DNA of 64,000 nucleotides from Pedobacter sp. Leaf250 (GCF_920984735.1 NZ_CAKLBU010000007.1:86545-150544); one strand, 5' to 3'. Shown: positions 35,894-46,230, numbered from the stretch's first letter. Translations and numbers: made by a program. The notes: generated from the sequence alone by a model not told the origin.

Positions 35894-37510
35894 ATGATGA
35901 AGACTCGCATATTATTGCCAGTGTTTTTAATCTTATCAACATTAAGTTTATTTGCACAGCCATATTTAAAGCAGCAGGGAACAACTAAACAACTCTACGT
36001 TCAAGATAAACCTTACCTGATTTTAGGCGGCGAGCTCGGAAATTCTAGCTCATCAAATACTGATTATATGAAACCCATTTGGGGAAAGGTAAAAAACTTA
36101 AATGCCAACACCATTTTGGCCCCCGTATACTGGGAGTTAATTGAGCCAGAAGAGGGTAAGTTTAATTTTGAATTGGTTAACGATTTAATTATTAACGCCA
36201 GAAAAAACGATTTGAAGTTAATTTTCCTCTGGTTTGGCGCCTGGAAAAATAGTATGTCTTGTTATGCCCCACTCTGGGTTAAAACCAATCAAGAACGTTT
36301 TCCACGGGCAACAGATAAAAATGGCATTGGGCAGGAAATATTAAGCCCGTTTTCGGCAAACAGCCTAAATGCCGATATTAAAGCTTTTGAAGCTTTAATG
36401 TCTTTCATAAAAAAAATTGATAGTAAGGACCAAACTGTGTTAATGATCCAGGTAGAAAATGAAATTGGAATGCTGCCCGAAGCGAGAGATCATAGCAACT
36501 TGGCCAATGCGGCTTTTAAGAAACCTATTCCAACTTTATTATTTGATTATTTGAAGAAAAACAAAACGGCTTTAATGCCAGAATTTAGTGCATTGTGGAC
36601 AAAAAATGGTTCCAAAACATCTGGTAATTGGGAAGAAGTTTTCGGCAAAGGCCTGGCTACCGATGAAATTTTCATGGCCTGGCATTATGCTGATTTCATA
36701 CAAAAACTTACCGTAGCTGGAAAAGCAAAATACAATTTACCCATGTATTTAAATGCAGCATTAAACTACAAAAAAGAGGCTAAACCTGGAGAATATCCAA
36801 GCGCTGGGCCCTTACCTCATATTATGGATATTTGGAAGGCAGGTGCACCAAGTATCGACATGCTTTCTCCAGATTTCTACAATCCGGATTTTAAATATTG
36901 GAACGATTTATATGTCCGTGGCGGAAATACTTTATTTATTCCCGAAATACGTTTTGAACAAGGCGTTGGCGCAAAAGCATTTTATGCCATTGGTCACTAC
37001 GATTCGATGGGCTTCTCGCCATTTTCTATCGAGAACGGCGATGAAAAAATGAATGCCGATATTGGTTCGGCTTATAAATTGCTGAATCAATTAAGTCCGC
37101 TGATTTTGCAACATCAAGGCAAGAAAACCATCAATGGTATTTTATTTGATAAAACGAATTCTAAGCAAGAAGTTCGTTTGGGGGATTACATTTTTTCATT
37201 CTCACATGATTTAAACTTGGGTTGGTCGGGCAAAGCGAAAGATGAGACCTGGCCAATTACCGGCGGATTGATTATTCAATTGGCTCCTGATGAATTCATT
37301 ATTGCCGGAACAGGCATTGTCGCCACATTTAAACCACTAAAGGATAAATTCAGAGCCGGAATTGCACAAATAGATGAAGGCGTTTTTGAAAACGGAAAAT
37401 GGATACCAGGTTTGAGGGTCAATGGCGATCAAAACCATCAGGGAAGACATTTAAGAATTCCTGAAGGAGATTACAGCATCCAAAAAATTAAACTTTATTC
37501 TTATCAATAA
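35894..37510 (+). CDS. GH35-family beta-galactosidase-like protein with DUF5597 end
   Basis: A 538-residue exported protein (MMKTRILLPVFLILSTLSLFAQ). The TIM barrel (about 40-370) has the GH35 features LAPVYWELIEPEEGKFNF, the acid/base Glu190 in VENEIG and a nucleophile candidate Glu351 in FIPEIRF. The C-terminal part (about 400-535) is the DUF5597 beta-sandwich found on this subgroup. A beta-galactosidase-type activity removing galactosyl side groups is expected, though the subgroup is poorly characterised. It overlaps the following esterase gene by one base, shares a promoter region with the GH43 gene and is under the xylan operator, so a side-chain role on heteroxylan is inferred. Confidence 0.82.
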   Translation: MMKTRILLPVFLILSTLSLFAQPYLKQQGTTKQLYVQDKPYLILGGELGNSSSSNTDYMKPIWGKVKNLNANTILAPVYWELIEPEEGKFNFELVNDLIINARKNDLKLIFLWFGAWKNSMSCYAPLWVKTNQERFPRATDKNGIGQEILSPFSANSLNADIKAFEALMSFIKKIDSKDQTVLMIQVENEIGMLPEARDHSNLANAAFKKPIPTLLFDYLKKNKTALMPEFSALWTKNGSKTSGNWEEVFGKGLATDEIFMAWHYADFIQKLTVAGKAKYNLPMYLNAALNYKKEAKPGEYPSAGPLPHIMDIWKAGAPSIDMLSPDFYNPDFKYWNDLYVRGGNTLFIPEIRFEQGVGAKAFYAIGHYDSMGFSPFSIENGDEKMNADIGSAYKLLNQLSPLILQHQGKKTINGILFDKTNSKQEVRLGDYIFSFSHDLNLGWSGKAKDETWPITGGLIIQLAPDEFIIAGTGIVATFKPLKDKFRAGIAQIDEGVFENGKWIPGLRVNGDQNHQGRHLRIPEGDYSIQKIKLYSYQ

Positions 37511-39429
37511 TGAAAAAGTGGTTCATATTTCTCGTTTTATTTCTGGGTAACTCTCTTTGTTTCGCACAGATTAAATTACCTAAACTAATTAGCAATGGAA
37601 TGGTTCTTCAGCGGAACGACACCACAAAAATTTGGGGTTGGGCATCACCAAATGAGGCCGTATCACTTCAGTTTAAAGGCAAAACCTACGTAAGCAAAGC
37701 CGATGGAAATGGCGATTGGATCATCAAACTTCCTCCACAAAAAGCTGGCGGTCCTTACCAAATGGTTTTATCGGCAAGTAATAAAATTACACTTAGCGAT
37801 ATTTTATTTGGAGATGTATTTTTATGCAGCGGCCAGTCTAATATGGAATTGCCAATGGGTAGATTGGTAGATCAATACCCAAAAGAAATAGCAAATAGCA
37901 ATAATTCGAGCATCAGGCAGTTTTTGGTGCCTGATGAATATGATTTTAAGGTACAAAGAAAAGACTTTTCAATTGGATCGTGGCAATCAGCAAACCCTAA
38001 AAATGTGCTTGATTTCTCCGGAGTTGCTTATTTCTTTGCTTTAGAAATTCATAAAAAAAACAAAGTTCCGGTTGGAATTATTAATGCTGCTTTAGGTGGT
38101 TCTCCTGCCCAATCATGGATCAGCGAAGGTGCAGTTAAAAATTTTCCGCAGCTAGAAAAAGAGCTGCTTAAATTTAAAGATGACCAACTCATTAAGCAAA
38201 TTGAATCATCAGATCAGGCCGCATCAAATGCCTGGTATGCCCAATTGAATGCTTCCGATGAGGGATTAAAAAACAATTGGAAAAATAATATCAATGATGA
38301 TAACTGGGCAGAAATGAATATTCCAGGTTATTGGAGTAATGAGCCAATAGGAAAAGTTAATGGTGTGGTTTGGTTTAAAAAAGAGATTGATGTGCCTCAA
38401 AATATGTTAGGCAAACCTGCAAAATTATTGCTTGGGCGAATTGTTGATGCAGATTCTGTTTTCATCAACGGAAACTTTGTTGGAACAACAAGCTATCAAT
38501 ATCCGCCAAGGAGATATCTTTTTAATGCAGGTGTTTTAAAGGCAGGAAAAAATACCGTAATAGTCCGCATTGTAAATAACTCGGGAAATGGCGGTTTTGT
38601 GCTGGATAAAGATTATTTGTTAACAGCAGGAAACGACACCATTAATTTAAGCGGAAAATGGAAATATAAATTAGGTGCAGCATCAAAACCATCGCCTTCG
38701 CAAACTTTTGTTCGATGGAAACCTGTGGGCTTATATAATGCCATGATTGCACCGTTAGCAAATTTTAATATTAAAGCGGCTTTATGGTACCAGGGAGAAG
38801 CCAATACATACAATCCAAAAGAGTATTTTTCATTAATGAAAACATTGATCTCTGATTGGAGAAAAACATTTCATAACCAAAATCTGCCGTTATTATATGT
38901 CCAATTGCCAAATTTTATGGAAGCAAAAGAATTTCCTTCAGAAAGCAGCTGGGCTGAACTGAGAGAACAACAGCGCAATTTATTAGCCGAAAAAAATACG
39001 GCAATGGCAGTAGCGATAGATTTAGGAGAATGGAACGATATCCACCCATTAAATAAAAAAGATGTCGGAATACGGTTGGCATTACAGGCTGAAAATTTAA
39101 TTTATGGAGATAAGAAAACAGTATTTGCAGGCCCAACCTTTAAATCAATTGCTGCTGCAGGCAATCATCTTGTTTTATCATTTAATAACACAGGCAAAGG
39201 TCTTATAGCGAAGGGTGACACAAAACTAAAATACTTTGCGGTTGCAGGTGCAGATCGAAAATTTGCTTGGGCCAATGCTGAAATTAAAGGAAATCAGGTG
39301 ATGGTTTCAAATGCGGCTATTTCTAAACCGATGTTTGTTCGCTACGCCTGGGCAGATAACCCCGAAGGTGCCAACCTTTACAATAAAGATAGATTACCAG
39401 CATCTCCATTTGAGGCCAGCATAAAATAA
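37510..39429 (+). CDS. SASA-type carbohydrate acetylesterase (sialate O-acetylesterase family)
   Basis: A 639-residue exported SGNH-fold esterase (signal MKKWFIFLVLFLGNSLCFAQ). The family opening LISNGMVLQRN and the nucleophile Ser110 in CSGQSNMEL are clear, and the distal NDIHPLNKKDVG supplies the Asp-His pair. A GH2-like beta-sandwich (about 257-377, DDNWAEMNIPGYW to NSGNGGFVLD) is inserted in the catalytic domain, as in many members. Named after sialate esterases, in xylan loci such enzymes more likely deacetylate xylan. Its start codon overlaps the stop of the GH35 gene (ATAATG), implying translational coupling. A terminator follows. Confidence 0.88.
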   Translation: MKKWFIFLVLFLGNSLCFAQIKLPKLISNGMVLQRNDTTKIWGWASPNEAVSLQFKGKTYVSKADGNGDWIIKLPPQKAGGPYQMVLSASNKITLSDILFGDVFLCSGQSNMELPMGRLVDQYPKEIANSNNSSIRQFLVPDEYDFKVQRKDFSIGSWQSANPKNVLDFSGVAYFFALEIHKKNKVPVGIINAALGGSPAQSWISEGAVKNFPQLEKELLKFKDDQLIKQIESSDQAASNAWYAQLNASDEGLKNNWKNNINDDNWAEMNIPGYWSNEPIGKVNGVVWFKKEIDVPQNMLGKPAKLLLGRIVDADSVFINGNFVGTTSYQYPPRRYLFNAGVLKAGKNTVIVRIVNNSGNGGFVLDKDYLLTAGNDTINLSGKWKYKLGAASKPSPSQTFVRWKPVGLYNAMIAPLANFNIKAALWYQGEANTYNPKEYFSLMKTLISDWRKTFHNQNLPLLYVQLPNFMEAKEFPSESSWAELREQQRNLLAEKNTAMAVAIDLGEWNDIHPLNKKDVGIRLALQAENLIYGDKKTVFAGPTFKSIAAAGNHLVLSFNNTGKGLIAKGDTKLKYFAVAGADRKFAWANAEIKGNQVMVSNAAISKPMFVRYAWADNPEGANLYNKDRLPASPFEASIK

Positions 39430-39440
39430 CCCTAAAAGGA

Positions 39441-39470
39441 AAAGCCATTCCAGATCCCTGGAATGGCTTT
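39441..39470. terminator. Bidirectional terminator
   Basis: Perfect 13-bp arms (AAAGCCATTCCAG at 39441-39453 and its complement at 39458-39470) with a 4-base loop. It separates the esterase gene from the convergent xylanase gene. Confidence 0.85.
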
Positions 39471-39491
39471 ATCACTAACTAACTATTATTC

Positions 39492-41153
39492 TTATTGACC
39501 TTTCAATCCTTGTGCAAACCCAGAGAATGCCGGTTTCTTTCCATAAGTGGCATTGAATAAAAGTGGCGCATCATTCTTTGCTAAACTGGTGGTGATCCAA
39601 CTATCAGTATCTGCAACACCCCAAACTGTTATTCCTCCGCGTTGCGCTTCAGGAACATATTTAAAATAAGCTTTTACTACGTAATTGTACATTGCTGCCT
39701 GAAGGTTTTGAAGTGCAACTGAAGCGCCAACATTACCAACCTTTTCTGATGGATTTAACCTGATGTCGAGTTCTGAAATTCTAACTTTTAATCCTGTTGC
39801 AGCCAATTTCTGAAACATATCATTGATCATGTTATATGATGTATTGATATTGCAATGCATTTGTGTACCCACACCTGTAATACCAGTGTTGGCGGCTTTT
39901 AATTCATTAGCCATCGCCACAAATGCATTTAATTTAGCAGCGCTGGCTTCCAAATTATAATCATTCATGTATAAATCTGCCGTAGGATCAGATGCTCTTG
40001 CATAGGTAAATGCTTTTGCTGCATAATCTCTACCCAAATAGTTTTGCCAAACAAATACATCTGTTCTTCCGGTAGATGGCGTGTTCGAATTGTTTCTTAA
40101 TTCGGCAGCATCACTAAAAGGCTCATTGATTACATCCCATGCGGTAATTTTACCAACATAGCGGGAAACCACTGTTTGTATGTGTTTTTTCATTGCGTTA
40201 TCTACGATTATAGTTAAAGCACCGCCAGTTGGAGGGGCAACTATTGAAGCATCAGTAATGCTTACATCATCCAAATAAAGGGTATTTTGAGTACCACCTA
40301 AATCAAAGGCCAATTGAATTGCAGTTACACCAACTGGAATGGCATAATCGTATGTTACTTTTGAGTAAGCAGTAGTAACCGCTTTTCCGCCTTGATAATT
40401 AACTGAACCTGCAGTTGCACCTAAATATGGGCGAATTTCAAACTGAATATTTTGTGCTGTTGCTCCTTTAATGTAATATGAAATGGTATAGGTTTTACCA
40501 GCAGTTACCGGAATTTGCGCTTTTGTAACGATTTGAGTATTGAAGTTTTGACCCCCAGCCGGCACATTAACCTGAAGTGCTTTCGAACCAGCATTTACAT
40601 TGCTCCCCGTACTTACAAATTGTCCGGCACCGTTCAATACCTGCCAGCCATCAGCTGGTTCGGCAGTAGTTCCAACCGTTGTGGTTTCAAAACCTGGGTT
40701 TACCACTAAATTTGTAGGTCCGGAACCACTTCCACCACCACCTATTAAACTATTGTAGTAGGATGCCCGCTGTTGCGAATGCCAAACCAATGTATGACCA
40801 AAAACCTTTATGCCGGCATTAGTAGCCAGATTATAAAAATTATCTGCTCTTGTAAAATCGTATGTTCCATCGGCCTTAACTACCGCATCATTCTTCAATT
40901 CATTGCCGAATGTAATCCATCCAGCTTCTCTTTTTACAACTGACCAGTAGCTGTTATTTGTTGATGATAATGGATATTCAGCCGCCATCCCCAATGGAAA
41001 AGACACTAAGGATTTTAAGGTTGAGGTGCTATCTGTAAACTGCACTTCAGCCAAGCTATCGGCGCCATTATATATATCTTTTTTGCAAGAATACATCCCA
41101 ACCGCTGTTAACAACAGTAAGCCAGGAATAATTAATTTCTTTTTCATGTTCAT
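39492..41153 (-). CDS. GH10 endo-1,4-beta-xylanase interrupted by a carbohydrate-binding module
   Basis: A 553-residue lipoprotein (MNMKKKLIIPGLLLLTAVGMYSC). The GH10 barrel begins at about 50 and breaks after GHTLVWHSQQ (119-128). Residues about 146-303 form a beta-sandwich (NLVVNPGFETTT to LYLDDVSITD) typical of CBM4/22-like modules, bounded by glycine/serine- and proline-rich linkers. The barrel then resumes with the acid/base Glu344 in WDVINEPF and the nucleophile Glu461 in ISELDIR. Such inserted modules are known in xylanases of gut Bacteroidota. It cuts internal xylan links (EC 3.2.1.8), probably at the cell surface. It is the third gene of the susCD operon, 17 bp after susD. Confidence 0.93.
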   Translation of the reverse strand: MNMKKKLIIPGLLLLTAVGMYSCKKDIYNGADSLAEVQFTDSTSTLKSLVSFPLGMAAEYPLSSTNNSYWSVVKREAGWITFGNELKNDAVVKADGTYDFTRADNFYNLATNAGIKVFGHTLVWHSQQRASYYNSLIGGGGSGSGPTNLVVNPGFETTTVGTTAEPADGWQVLNGAGQFVSTGSNVNAGSKALQVNVPAGGQNFNTQIVTKAQIPVTAGKTYTISYYIKGATAQNIQFEIRPYLGATAGSVNYQGGKAVTTAYSKVTYDYAIPVGVTAIQLAFDLGGTQNTLYLDDVSITDASIVAPPTGGALTIIVDNAMKKHIQTVVSRYVGKITAWDVINEPFSDAAELRNNSNTPSTGRTDVFVWQNYLGRDYAAKAFTYARASDPTADLYMNDYNLEASAAKLNAFVAMANELKAANTGITGVGTQMHCNINTSYNMINDMFQKLAATGLKVRISELDIRLNPSEKVGNVGASVALQNLQAAMYNYVVKAYFKYVPEAQRGGITVWGVADTDSWITTSLAKNDAPLLFNATYGKKPAFSGFAQGLKGQ

Positions 41154-41170
41154 CTCTTTTAATTATTTCA

Positions 41171-42979
41171 CTAATAGTAACCTGGATTCTGATATTTGTT
41201 TCTGTTCGAATCTCCTCCCGGATCAACTACACTGTTGATTTGACTTTGAGGAATTGGACGCAGATTGTGGAAATCCTTTACATTTGGTGCGCCATCAGGA
41301 TTATAGGCTTTAACGCGTTCCACTAACTTTTTACGAACTGCCAAATCTGCCCATCTTAATCCTTCGCCACACAATTCTCTGGTACGTTCATCCAATATAA
41401 AATCAAGATTAATTTGAGCAACTGTAATGGTCATTGCCGCTCTTCTGGTTGCCAATTCACCTGCGGTAAACCATGAACGATACGCAGCTCTTTCTCTCAA
41501 AGTGTTGATCAATGGAACGGCGTCTGTCGCACGTCCATCCTGAAATGCAGCCTCTGCAGCAATTAAATAAACTTCAGAAAGTTTGGCTACAATGTATGGT
41601 CTACCAGAAACATCCTGAAAGTTATTGCGCACACTATCATCATATTTTTTCAAGTTTGGATATAATTGGTTGGTTTTATTTTGGTTCGACCAGAATTCTG
41701 ATGGGCCTAAAACTTTATATCTTTTACCTAAAGCTTTTAATTGTGCCGCTCTAGCATCGGTTGGAGCAAGATAAATTGCCGTATCGCCAAGGGCAAAACC
41801 CACACCAGCCAACCTGGTTTTAAAGGTTTCCAATTCTGCTCCGGTACGCAATGTTGCCACTCTCCACATCGTTCTAAAAGTTGCATCGTAACGGCTATCA
41901 TTTCCTTTATCAGCGAAAACACGATTAAATACGTTTGCAGTTGGCGCCAATTGTCTTAACGGGCGACCATATTGTAAAGGGCGATCATCAATTAATGATA
42001 CACCACCAACAGTAACTGCATTTTGATAGTTACAGTTAAATAAATTATTAGATAAATTTACTTTTTCAGCAAAATCACTGCCTGGATTCGCCACCTCATT
42101 ATTAGCATTATTTAAAGGCAAACGTTCAACAGAGTATAAAATTTCTCTGTTATAATCATTTCCCTGTTTGTGTATTTGACTATAATCCTGTAGCAAATCT
42201 GTACCGTATTTCGATTTATTATTAATCAATTCCATTGCAGTTTTGTACGCATTTGCGAAATCCGTTGATTCTTTTGCGTCAGAGTAACCACGATACAAAT
42301 AAATTTTTGATAATAAATGTAAAGCTGCCGATTGAGATAATTTAAACGCATTCGATGGACGGGTTACCGGCAAATTCTGACTAGCGAAAGTTAAATCGTT
42401 GATCATTGCCTGATAGTTCTTTTTCAATACATCGTTAAACGGTAAACGATTAAAGCCGTAATAAGCCACATCAGTAAAAACCAGATCTCCAGAACCTAAA
42501 TCCAATGGCACAGCACCAAACTGGATAACCAATAACATGTAATAATGGGCTCTCAAGTAACGGGCTTCGGCAATAATTACATTTCTAGCTGCATCGCTCA
42601 TACTCACTTGTGGTGCAAATTGTAAAATCGCGTTACACAAATTGATGTTAGAGTAGTTTCTGTTCCAAGGGGTTAAAATTGATCCATTGGTTGGCGGAAT
42701 TTGGTAAGTGCCCAACTCTAAGGTTTGACCAGAGTTTCCCTGATCGCCGAAAGTCCACTCATCAGTACCCATGTTTGCCAATAACACAGCACCGATTGGG
42801 CCGTAATCATAACGCATACCTGCATAAACGGAATTTATGGCCGCCTGTAAACCTTCAGGACTTTTAAAATAATCTGTTGTAAACGCAGTGTAAGGGCGTT
42901 CTTCCAATGCTTTCTTACATCCTCCAAACATGACTATGGCTGAAAGAAGAATGGCTTGTATATAATATCTTGTTTTCAT
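41171..42979 (-). CDS. SusD/RagB-family xylan-oligosaccharide-binding lipoprotein
   Basis: A 602-residue lipoprotein (MKTRYYIQAILLSAIVMFGGC, cysteine at 21) starting its mature part with KKALEERPYTAFTTDYF, as usual for SusD. Helical repeats (ARNVIIAEARYLRAHYYMLLVIQFGAVPL) and the C-terminal FILDERTRELCGEGLRWADL signature are clear. It is probably the surface binder of xylo-oligosaccharides for the SusC partner, judged from the xylanase 17 bp downstream and the xylan enzymes around it. Confidence 0.93.
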   Translation of the reverse strand: MKTRYYIQAILLSAIVMFGGCKKALEERPYTAFTTDYFKSPEGLQAAINSVYAGMRYDYGPIGAVLLANMGTDEWTFGDQGNSGQTLELGTYQIPPTNGSILTPWNRNYSNINLCNAILQFAPQVSMSDAARNVIIAEARYLRAHYYMLLVIQFGAVPLDLGSGDLVFTDVAYYGFNRLPFNDVLKKNYQAMINDLTFASQNLPVTRPSNAFKLSQSAALHLLSKIYLYRGYSDAKESTDFANAYKTAMELINNKSKYGTDLLQDYSQIHKQGNDYNREILYSVERLPLNNANNEVANPGSDFAEKVNLSNNLFNCNYQNAVTVGGVSLIDDRPLQYGRPLRQLAPTANVFNRVFADKGNDSRYDATFRTMWRVATLRTGAELETFKTRLAGVGFALGDTAIYLAPTDARAAQLKALGKRYKVLGPSEFWSNQNKTNQLYPNLKKYDDSVRNNFQDVSGRPYIVAKLSEVYLIAAEAAFQDGRATDAVPLINTLRERAAYRSWFTAGELATRRAAMTITVAQINLDFILDERTRELCGEGLRWADLAVRKKLVERVKAYNPDGAPNVKDFHNLRPIPQSQINSVVDPGGDSNRNKYQNPGYY

Positions 42980-43006
42980 TTTTATTAATCTAAGTAGTGA
43001 GGAGAT

Positions 43007-46000
43007 TTAAAAAGTAACATTTAAGCCTGCCAAAAACGTTCTGGTTGGTGGTATTGCAGCACCAATTGTTAAAGCTCTATTCGAGATATTTCCAGGATTA
43101 GATACACCTTGGTTACCAGTTCCTGTTGCTTCAGGATCCATACCACCTGCTTTAACATAAGGCGAGTAAATGATGAACGGGTTTTGAGCCGTTACATAAA
43201 CCTTAATTTTTTGAGCACCTAATTTCTTAGCGATATTGTTGTTGAATGAGTATCCAAAATTTATACTTCTCATTTTAACAAAACTCGCATCGTAATAACC
43301 TAGTGTAGAACCAGCATCACTTGTTAATGCACTTGTGATTTGTCCGCCAGAAACATTTGGCGAAGGGAAAACATTAGTTGGATTGGTAGGAGTCCAATAA
43401 TCAACAGCTAGTTGATTTCTACGACCATCATTTATAGTCAAATAACCTGCAAGCGGCTGGTGTATCTGACTAATCAATGTTCCACCCAAACGGGCATAAA
43501 CCACGAATGAGAAATCAAAACCTTTGTAATTAAAACGGTTAGTGATACCACCTTGAATTTTTGCTTGTGCATTTCCAATTACATGTTTATCATCAACAGT
43601 TAATCTTCCATCGCGATTGTAATCTTCCAATTTTAACTGGCCAGGAACAAAACCATATCTTGCGGCTTCGGCAGCTTCACTTGTTTGCCAAATCCCTATT
43701 TTATTATAATCGAAAATTGCAGTTAAAGGCTCACCAACAAATAATTGCGCATTGGTTACTTGAGTAATGTTTCCGTTTAAGGCGATTAATTTGTTTCTAT
43801 TGAAATAGAAGTTCAAATCTGTTCCCCAAGAAAAACCACCTTCAGTTTTGAAGTTTTGGCTTGATAAAGCAACCTCTAAACCTTTATTTTCTACATTACC
43901 AATATTGGTTAAATAGTTTTCAGATATTCCTGATGTTGGAGGAAGCGGAACACCATATAATAACTTGTCAGTTTTTGCCGTATAATAATCGATACTACCA
44001 GTAATACGGTTATTTAAGATTCCGAAATCCAAACCAATATTAGTGGTGCGTGTATATTCCCAATCCAAATTAGGGTCAACAATTCTAGAAACATAGTAAC
44101 CTATTTGAGATGAAGGGCCATAATTGTAACGAACTCCGTTTGATGCCACGCCACCTAAAGTACTGTAAGCCGGAACGGCCTGGTTAGATGTAATACCAAA
44201 ACCTGCACGAAGTTTTAAGTTCGAAATTAATTTCAAATCTTTCATAAAATCTTCGTTGGTAATGCTCCAACCAGCAGAAACTGCTGGATATTGTTTCCAT
44301 TTATTTCCATTTCCCAAACGAGATGAACCATCTCTACGTCCGGTTACCGTAATCATGTATCTATCGTTATAAACATAATTGGCCCGCAACATCATCGAAA
44401 TTAAGGTAGCCGATGATTCACTTCCACCCAACACAGCCACTGGACCAACAGATGATTGCCCAAGATTATAGAATTGAACGAAATCAGCAGTAATCGAATC
44501 CTTACTTACAGATGTATTGTGATATTGCTCACGTTCGAAGCCAAATAATGCAGTTACCGAAACACGGTGTTTTTGGGCAAATGTTTTTTCGTAGGTTAAT
44601 AAATTATCTAACGAATATTTTGTTCCTGTACCATTGTTAACCGAAGCTGTATTGCCTAAACCTGGTCTGAAATAACTATTGGTACCTCTAAACTGAGCAC
44701 CTTCTTCCTGGTTGAAATCCAAACCAGCATTTAATCTATATTTAAAGCCATCTAAAATTTGCACTTCACCATAAATACTGTTGAAAGTACGGAAACGACG
44801 AACACGATCTACCCATTGATTATTATTGGTTAAAAGCATTAATGGATTGTAAGTAGTATTTAAATCGTCTAAGTTTCCTGCTGGTTTAAGGTTAACAGAA
44901 CCATCTGGATTATATGGCGAACTTAGCGGACTTAAGGAAAGTAAAGGAAATACATTTAAACCAAATTGCGAACCATTGGTAATGCTGTAGTTGGTTAAGT
45001 TGTTAAAACCAATTTTTACAAATTTCCCCACTTTAAAATCGCCGGTAGCTTTCATAGATGCCCTGGTAAAATCTTGACTTGGCAATGCCGACGTTTGTTT
45101 AAAATAACCACCGCCAACGGAAAACTGGCTTTGTTCGCTACCACCAGAAATGCTTAAGTTATTGTCGGTCATGTAGCCATCTTTGTACAACAAATCTTGC
45201 CAATCGGTATTTCTACCGGTTGCAATCCCTTGTTTTTCATCGGCTAGGTAATCCTGATTAAAAATTGAATAATCGCGAAGCGCTCTATATTGATCAGCAT
45301 CATACACATTGTATTTATTAGTGATTTTGCTTATACCATAATAGGTATTGAATGATACTCTTGTGTCGCCGGCAATGCCTCTTTTGGTGGTGATTAAAAC
45401 CACACCATTGGCACCACGAGAACCGTAAATTGCAGTCGCAGAGGCATCCTTTAATACATCTAAACTTGCGATGTCATCAGGATTGATGTCGTTTAATGTT
45501 CCGCCATAAGGTATACCATCTACAACAAAAAGCGGGTCGTTCGAGGCGTTGATTGATCTTTCCCCACGAATCCTGATTTGTGCGCCTGCGCCCGGACGAG
45601 TACCAACTGATTGTACCTCAACCCCTGCCATTCTACCTTGCAATGCTTGCTGAATATTCGCTACTGGCACTTCCTTTATTGCCGATCCACTTAACGAAAC
45701 TACAGAACCTGTTACATCTCTACGCTTTTGCGTACCATAACCAATTACCACAACTTCGTTTAAATTTTTAGAATCTGGCGTTAGGGTAATGTTAAATACG
45801 GATACACCATTTTTAATTTCAATTTCTTGCGATGGATAGCCAATGAAGGATACCACTAATGCCCTTTCATTTTCAGGTGCGCTGATGGTAAAACTTCCAT
45901 CATCGCCAGCAACTGTCGATTTACCAGAAATTTTCAGTTTAATCCCTGCACCAGGTAAAGGGAGATTTTTTTCATCCACTACTTTACCCTTTAAAATTTT

Positions 46001-46090
46001 TTGGGCAAAAAGCAATGTTGGGGTTAAGCCTAATAAAAGTATTAGCATAACCATACGCTGCAAAAAGATTTTTTGTCTAGGTTTTCTCAT
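43007..46090 (-). CDS. SusC/RagA-family TonB-dependent transporter of the xylan locus
   Basis: A 1027-residue outer-membrane transporter. Signal peptide to about 29 (LLFAQ), regulatory-like domain (about 31-110, KGKVVDEKNLPLPGAGIKLK), the conserved NEVVVIGYGTQKRRDVTGSV entry to the plug, ALQGRMAGVEVQS, PLFVVDGIPY, KDASATAIYGSRGANGVVLI and a barrel ending RTFLAGLNVTF. It should import xylo-oligosaccharides made by the surface GH10. It is first in the susC-susD-xylanase operon and divergent from uxuA. Its promoter -33 lies inside LacI-type operator 2, leaving a leader of about 100 bases before the ATG. Confidence 0.95.
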   Translation of the reverse strand: MRKPRQKIFLQRMVMLILLLGLTPTLLFAQKILKGKVVDEKNLPLPGAGIKLKISGKSTVAGDDGSFTISAPENERALVVSFIGYPSQEIEIKNGVSVFNITLTPDSKNLNEVVVIGYGTQKRRDVTGSVVSLSGSAIKEVPVANIQQALQGRMAGVEVQSVGTRPGAGAQIRIRGERSINASNDPLFVVDGIPYGGTLNDINPDDIASLDVLKDASATAIYGSRGANGVVLITTKRGIAGDTRVSFNTYYGISKITNKYNVYDADQYRALRDYSIFNQDYLADEKQGIATGRNTDWQDLLYKDGYMTDNNLSISGGSEQSQFSVGGGYFKQTSALPSQDFTRASMKATGDFKVGKFVKIGFNNLTNYSITNGSQFGLNVFPLLSLSPLSSPYNPDGSVNLKPAGNLDDLNTTYNPLMLLTNNNQWVDRVRRFRTFNSIYGEVQILDGFKYRLNAGLDFNQEEGAQFRGTNSYFRPGLGNTASVNNGTGTKYSLDNLLTYEKTFAQKHRVSVTALFGFEREQYHNTSVSKDSITADFVQFYNLGQSSVGPVAVLGGSESSATLISMMLRANYVYNDRYMITVTGRRDGSSRLGNGNKWKQYPAVSAGWSITNEDFMKDLKLISNLKLRAGFGITSNQAVPAYSTLGGVASNGVRYNYGPSSQIGYYVSRIVDPNLDWEYTRTTNIGLDFGILNNRITGSIDYYTAKTDKLLYGVPLPPTSGISENYLTNIGNVENKGLEVALSSQNFKTEGGFSWGTDLNFYFNRNKLIALNGNITQVTNAQLFVGEPLTAIFDYNKIGIWQTSEAAEAARYGFVPGQLKLEDYNRDGRLTVDDKHVIGNAQAKIQGGITNRFNYKGFDFSFVVYARLGGTLISQIHQPLAGYLTINDGRRNQLAVDYWTPTNPTNVFPSPNVSGGQITSALTSDAGSTLGYYDASFVKMRSINFGYSFNNNIAKKLGAQKIKVYVTAQNPFIIYSPYVKAGGMDPEATGTGNQGVSNPGNISNRALTIGAAIPPTRTFLAGLNVTF

Positions 46091-46199
46091 AAAAGGTTTA
46101 ATTTAATTAACAGTTGTTAGCTGCCACTTTAAATAATCTTAGGTTCTATTTACCTGGTTAGAATATTGGTGTTAGAGACTTAAGGATATTTGGTTATGA

Positions 46200-46230
46200 T
46201 AAAAGTAGAAATTAAAAAATGAATTTGCAA
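46200..46230 (-). promoter_or_regulatory. Promoter of the xylan susCD operon
   Basis: On the minus strand TTG (46228-46230), a 20-bp spacer and TACTTTTA (46200-46207, 7 of 8 positions). The same 20-bp spacing from operator to -7 is found at the GH43 and GH10 promoters. Confidence 0.6.
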
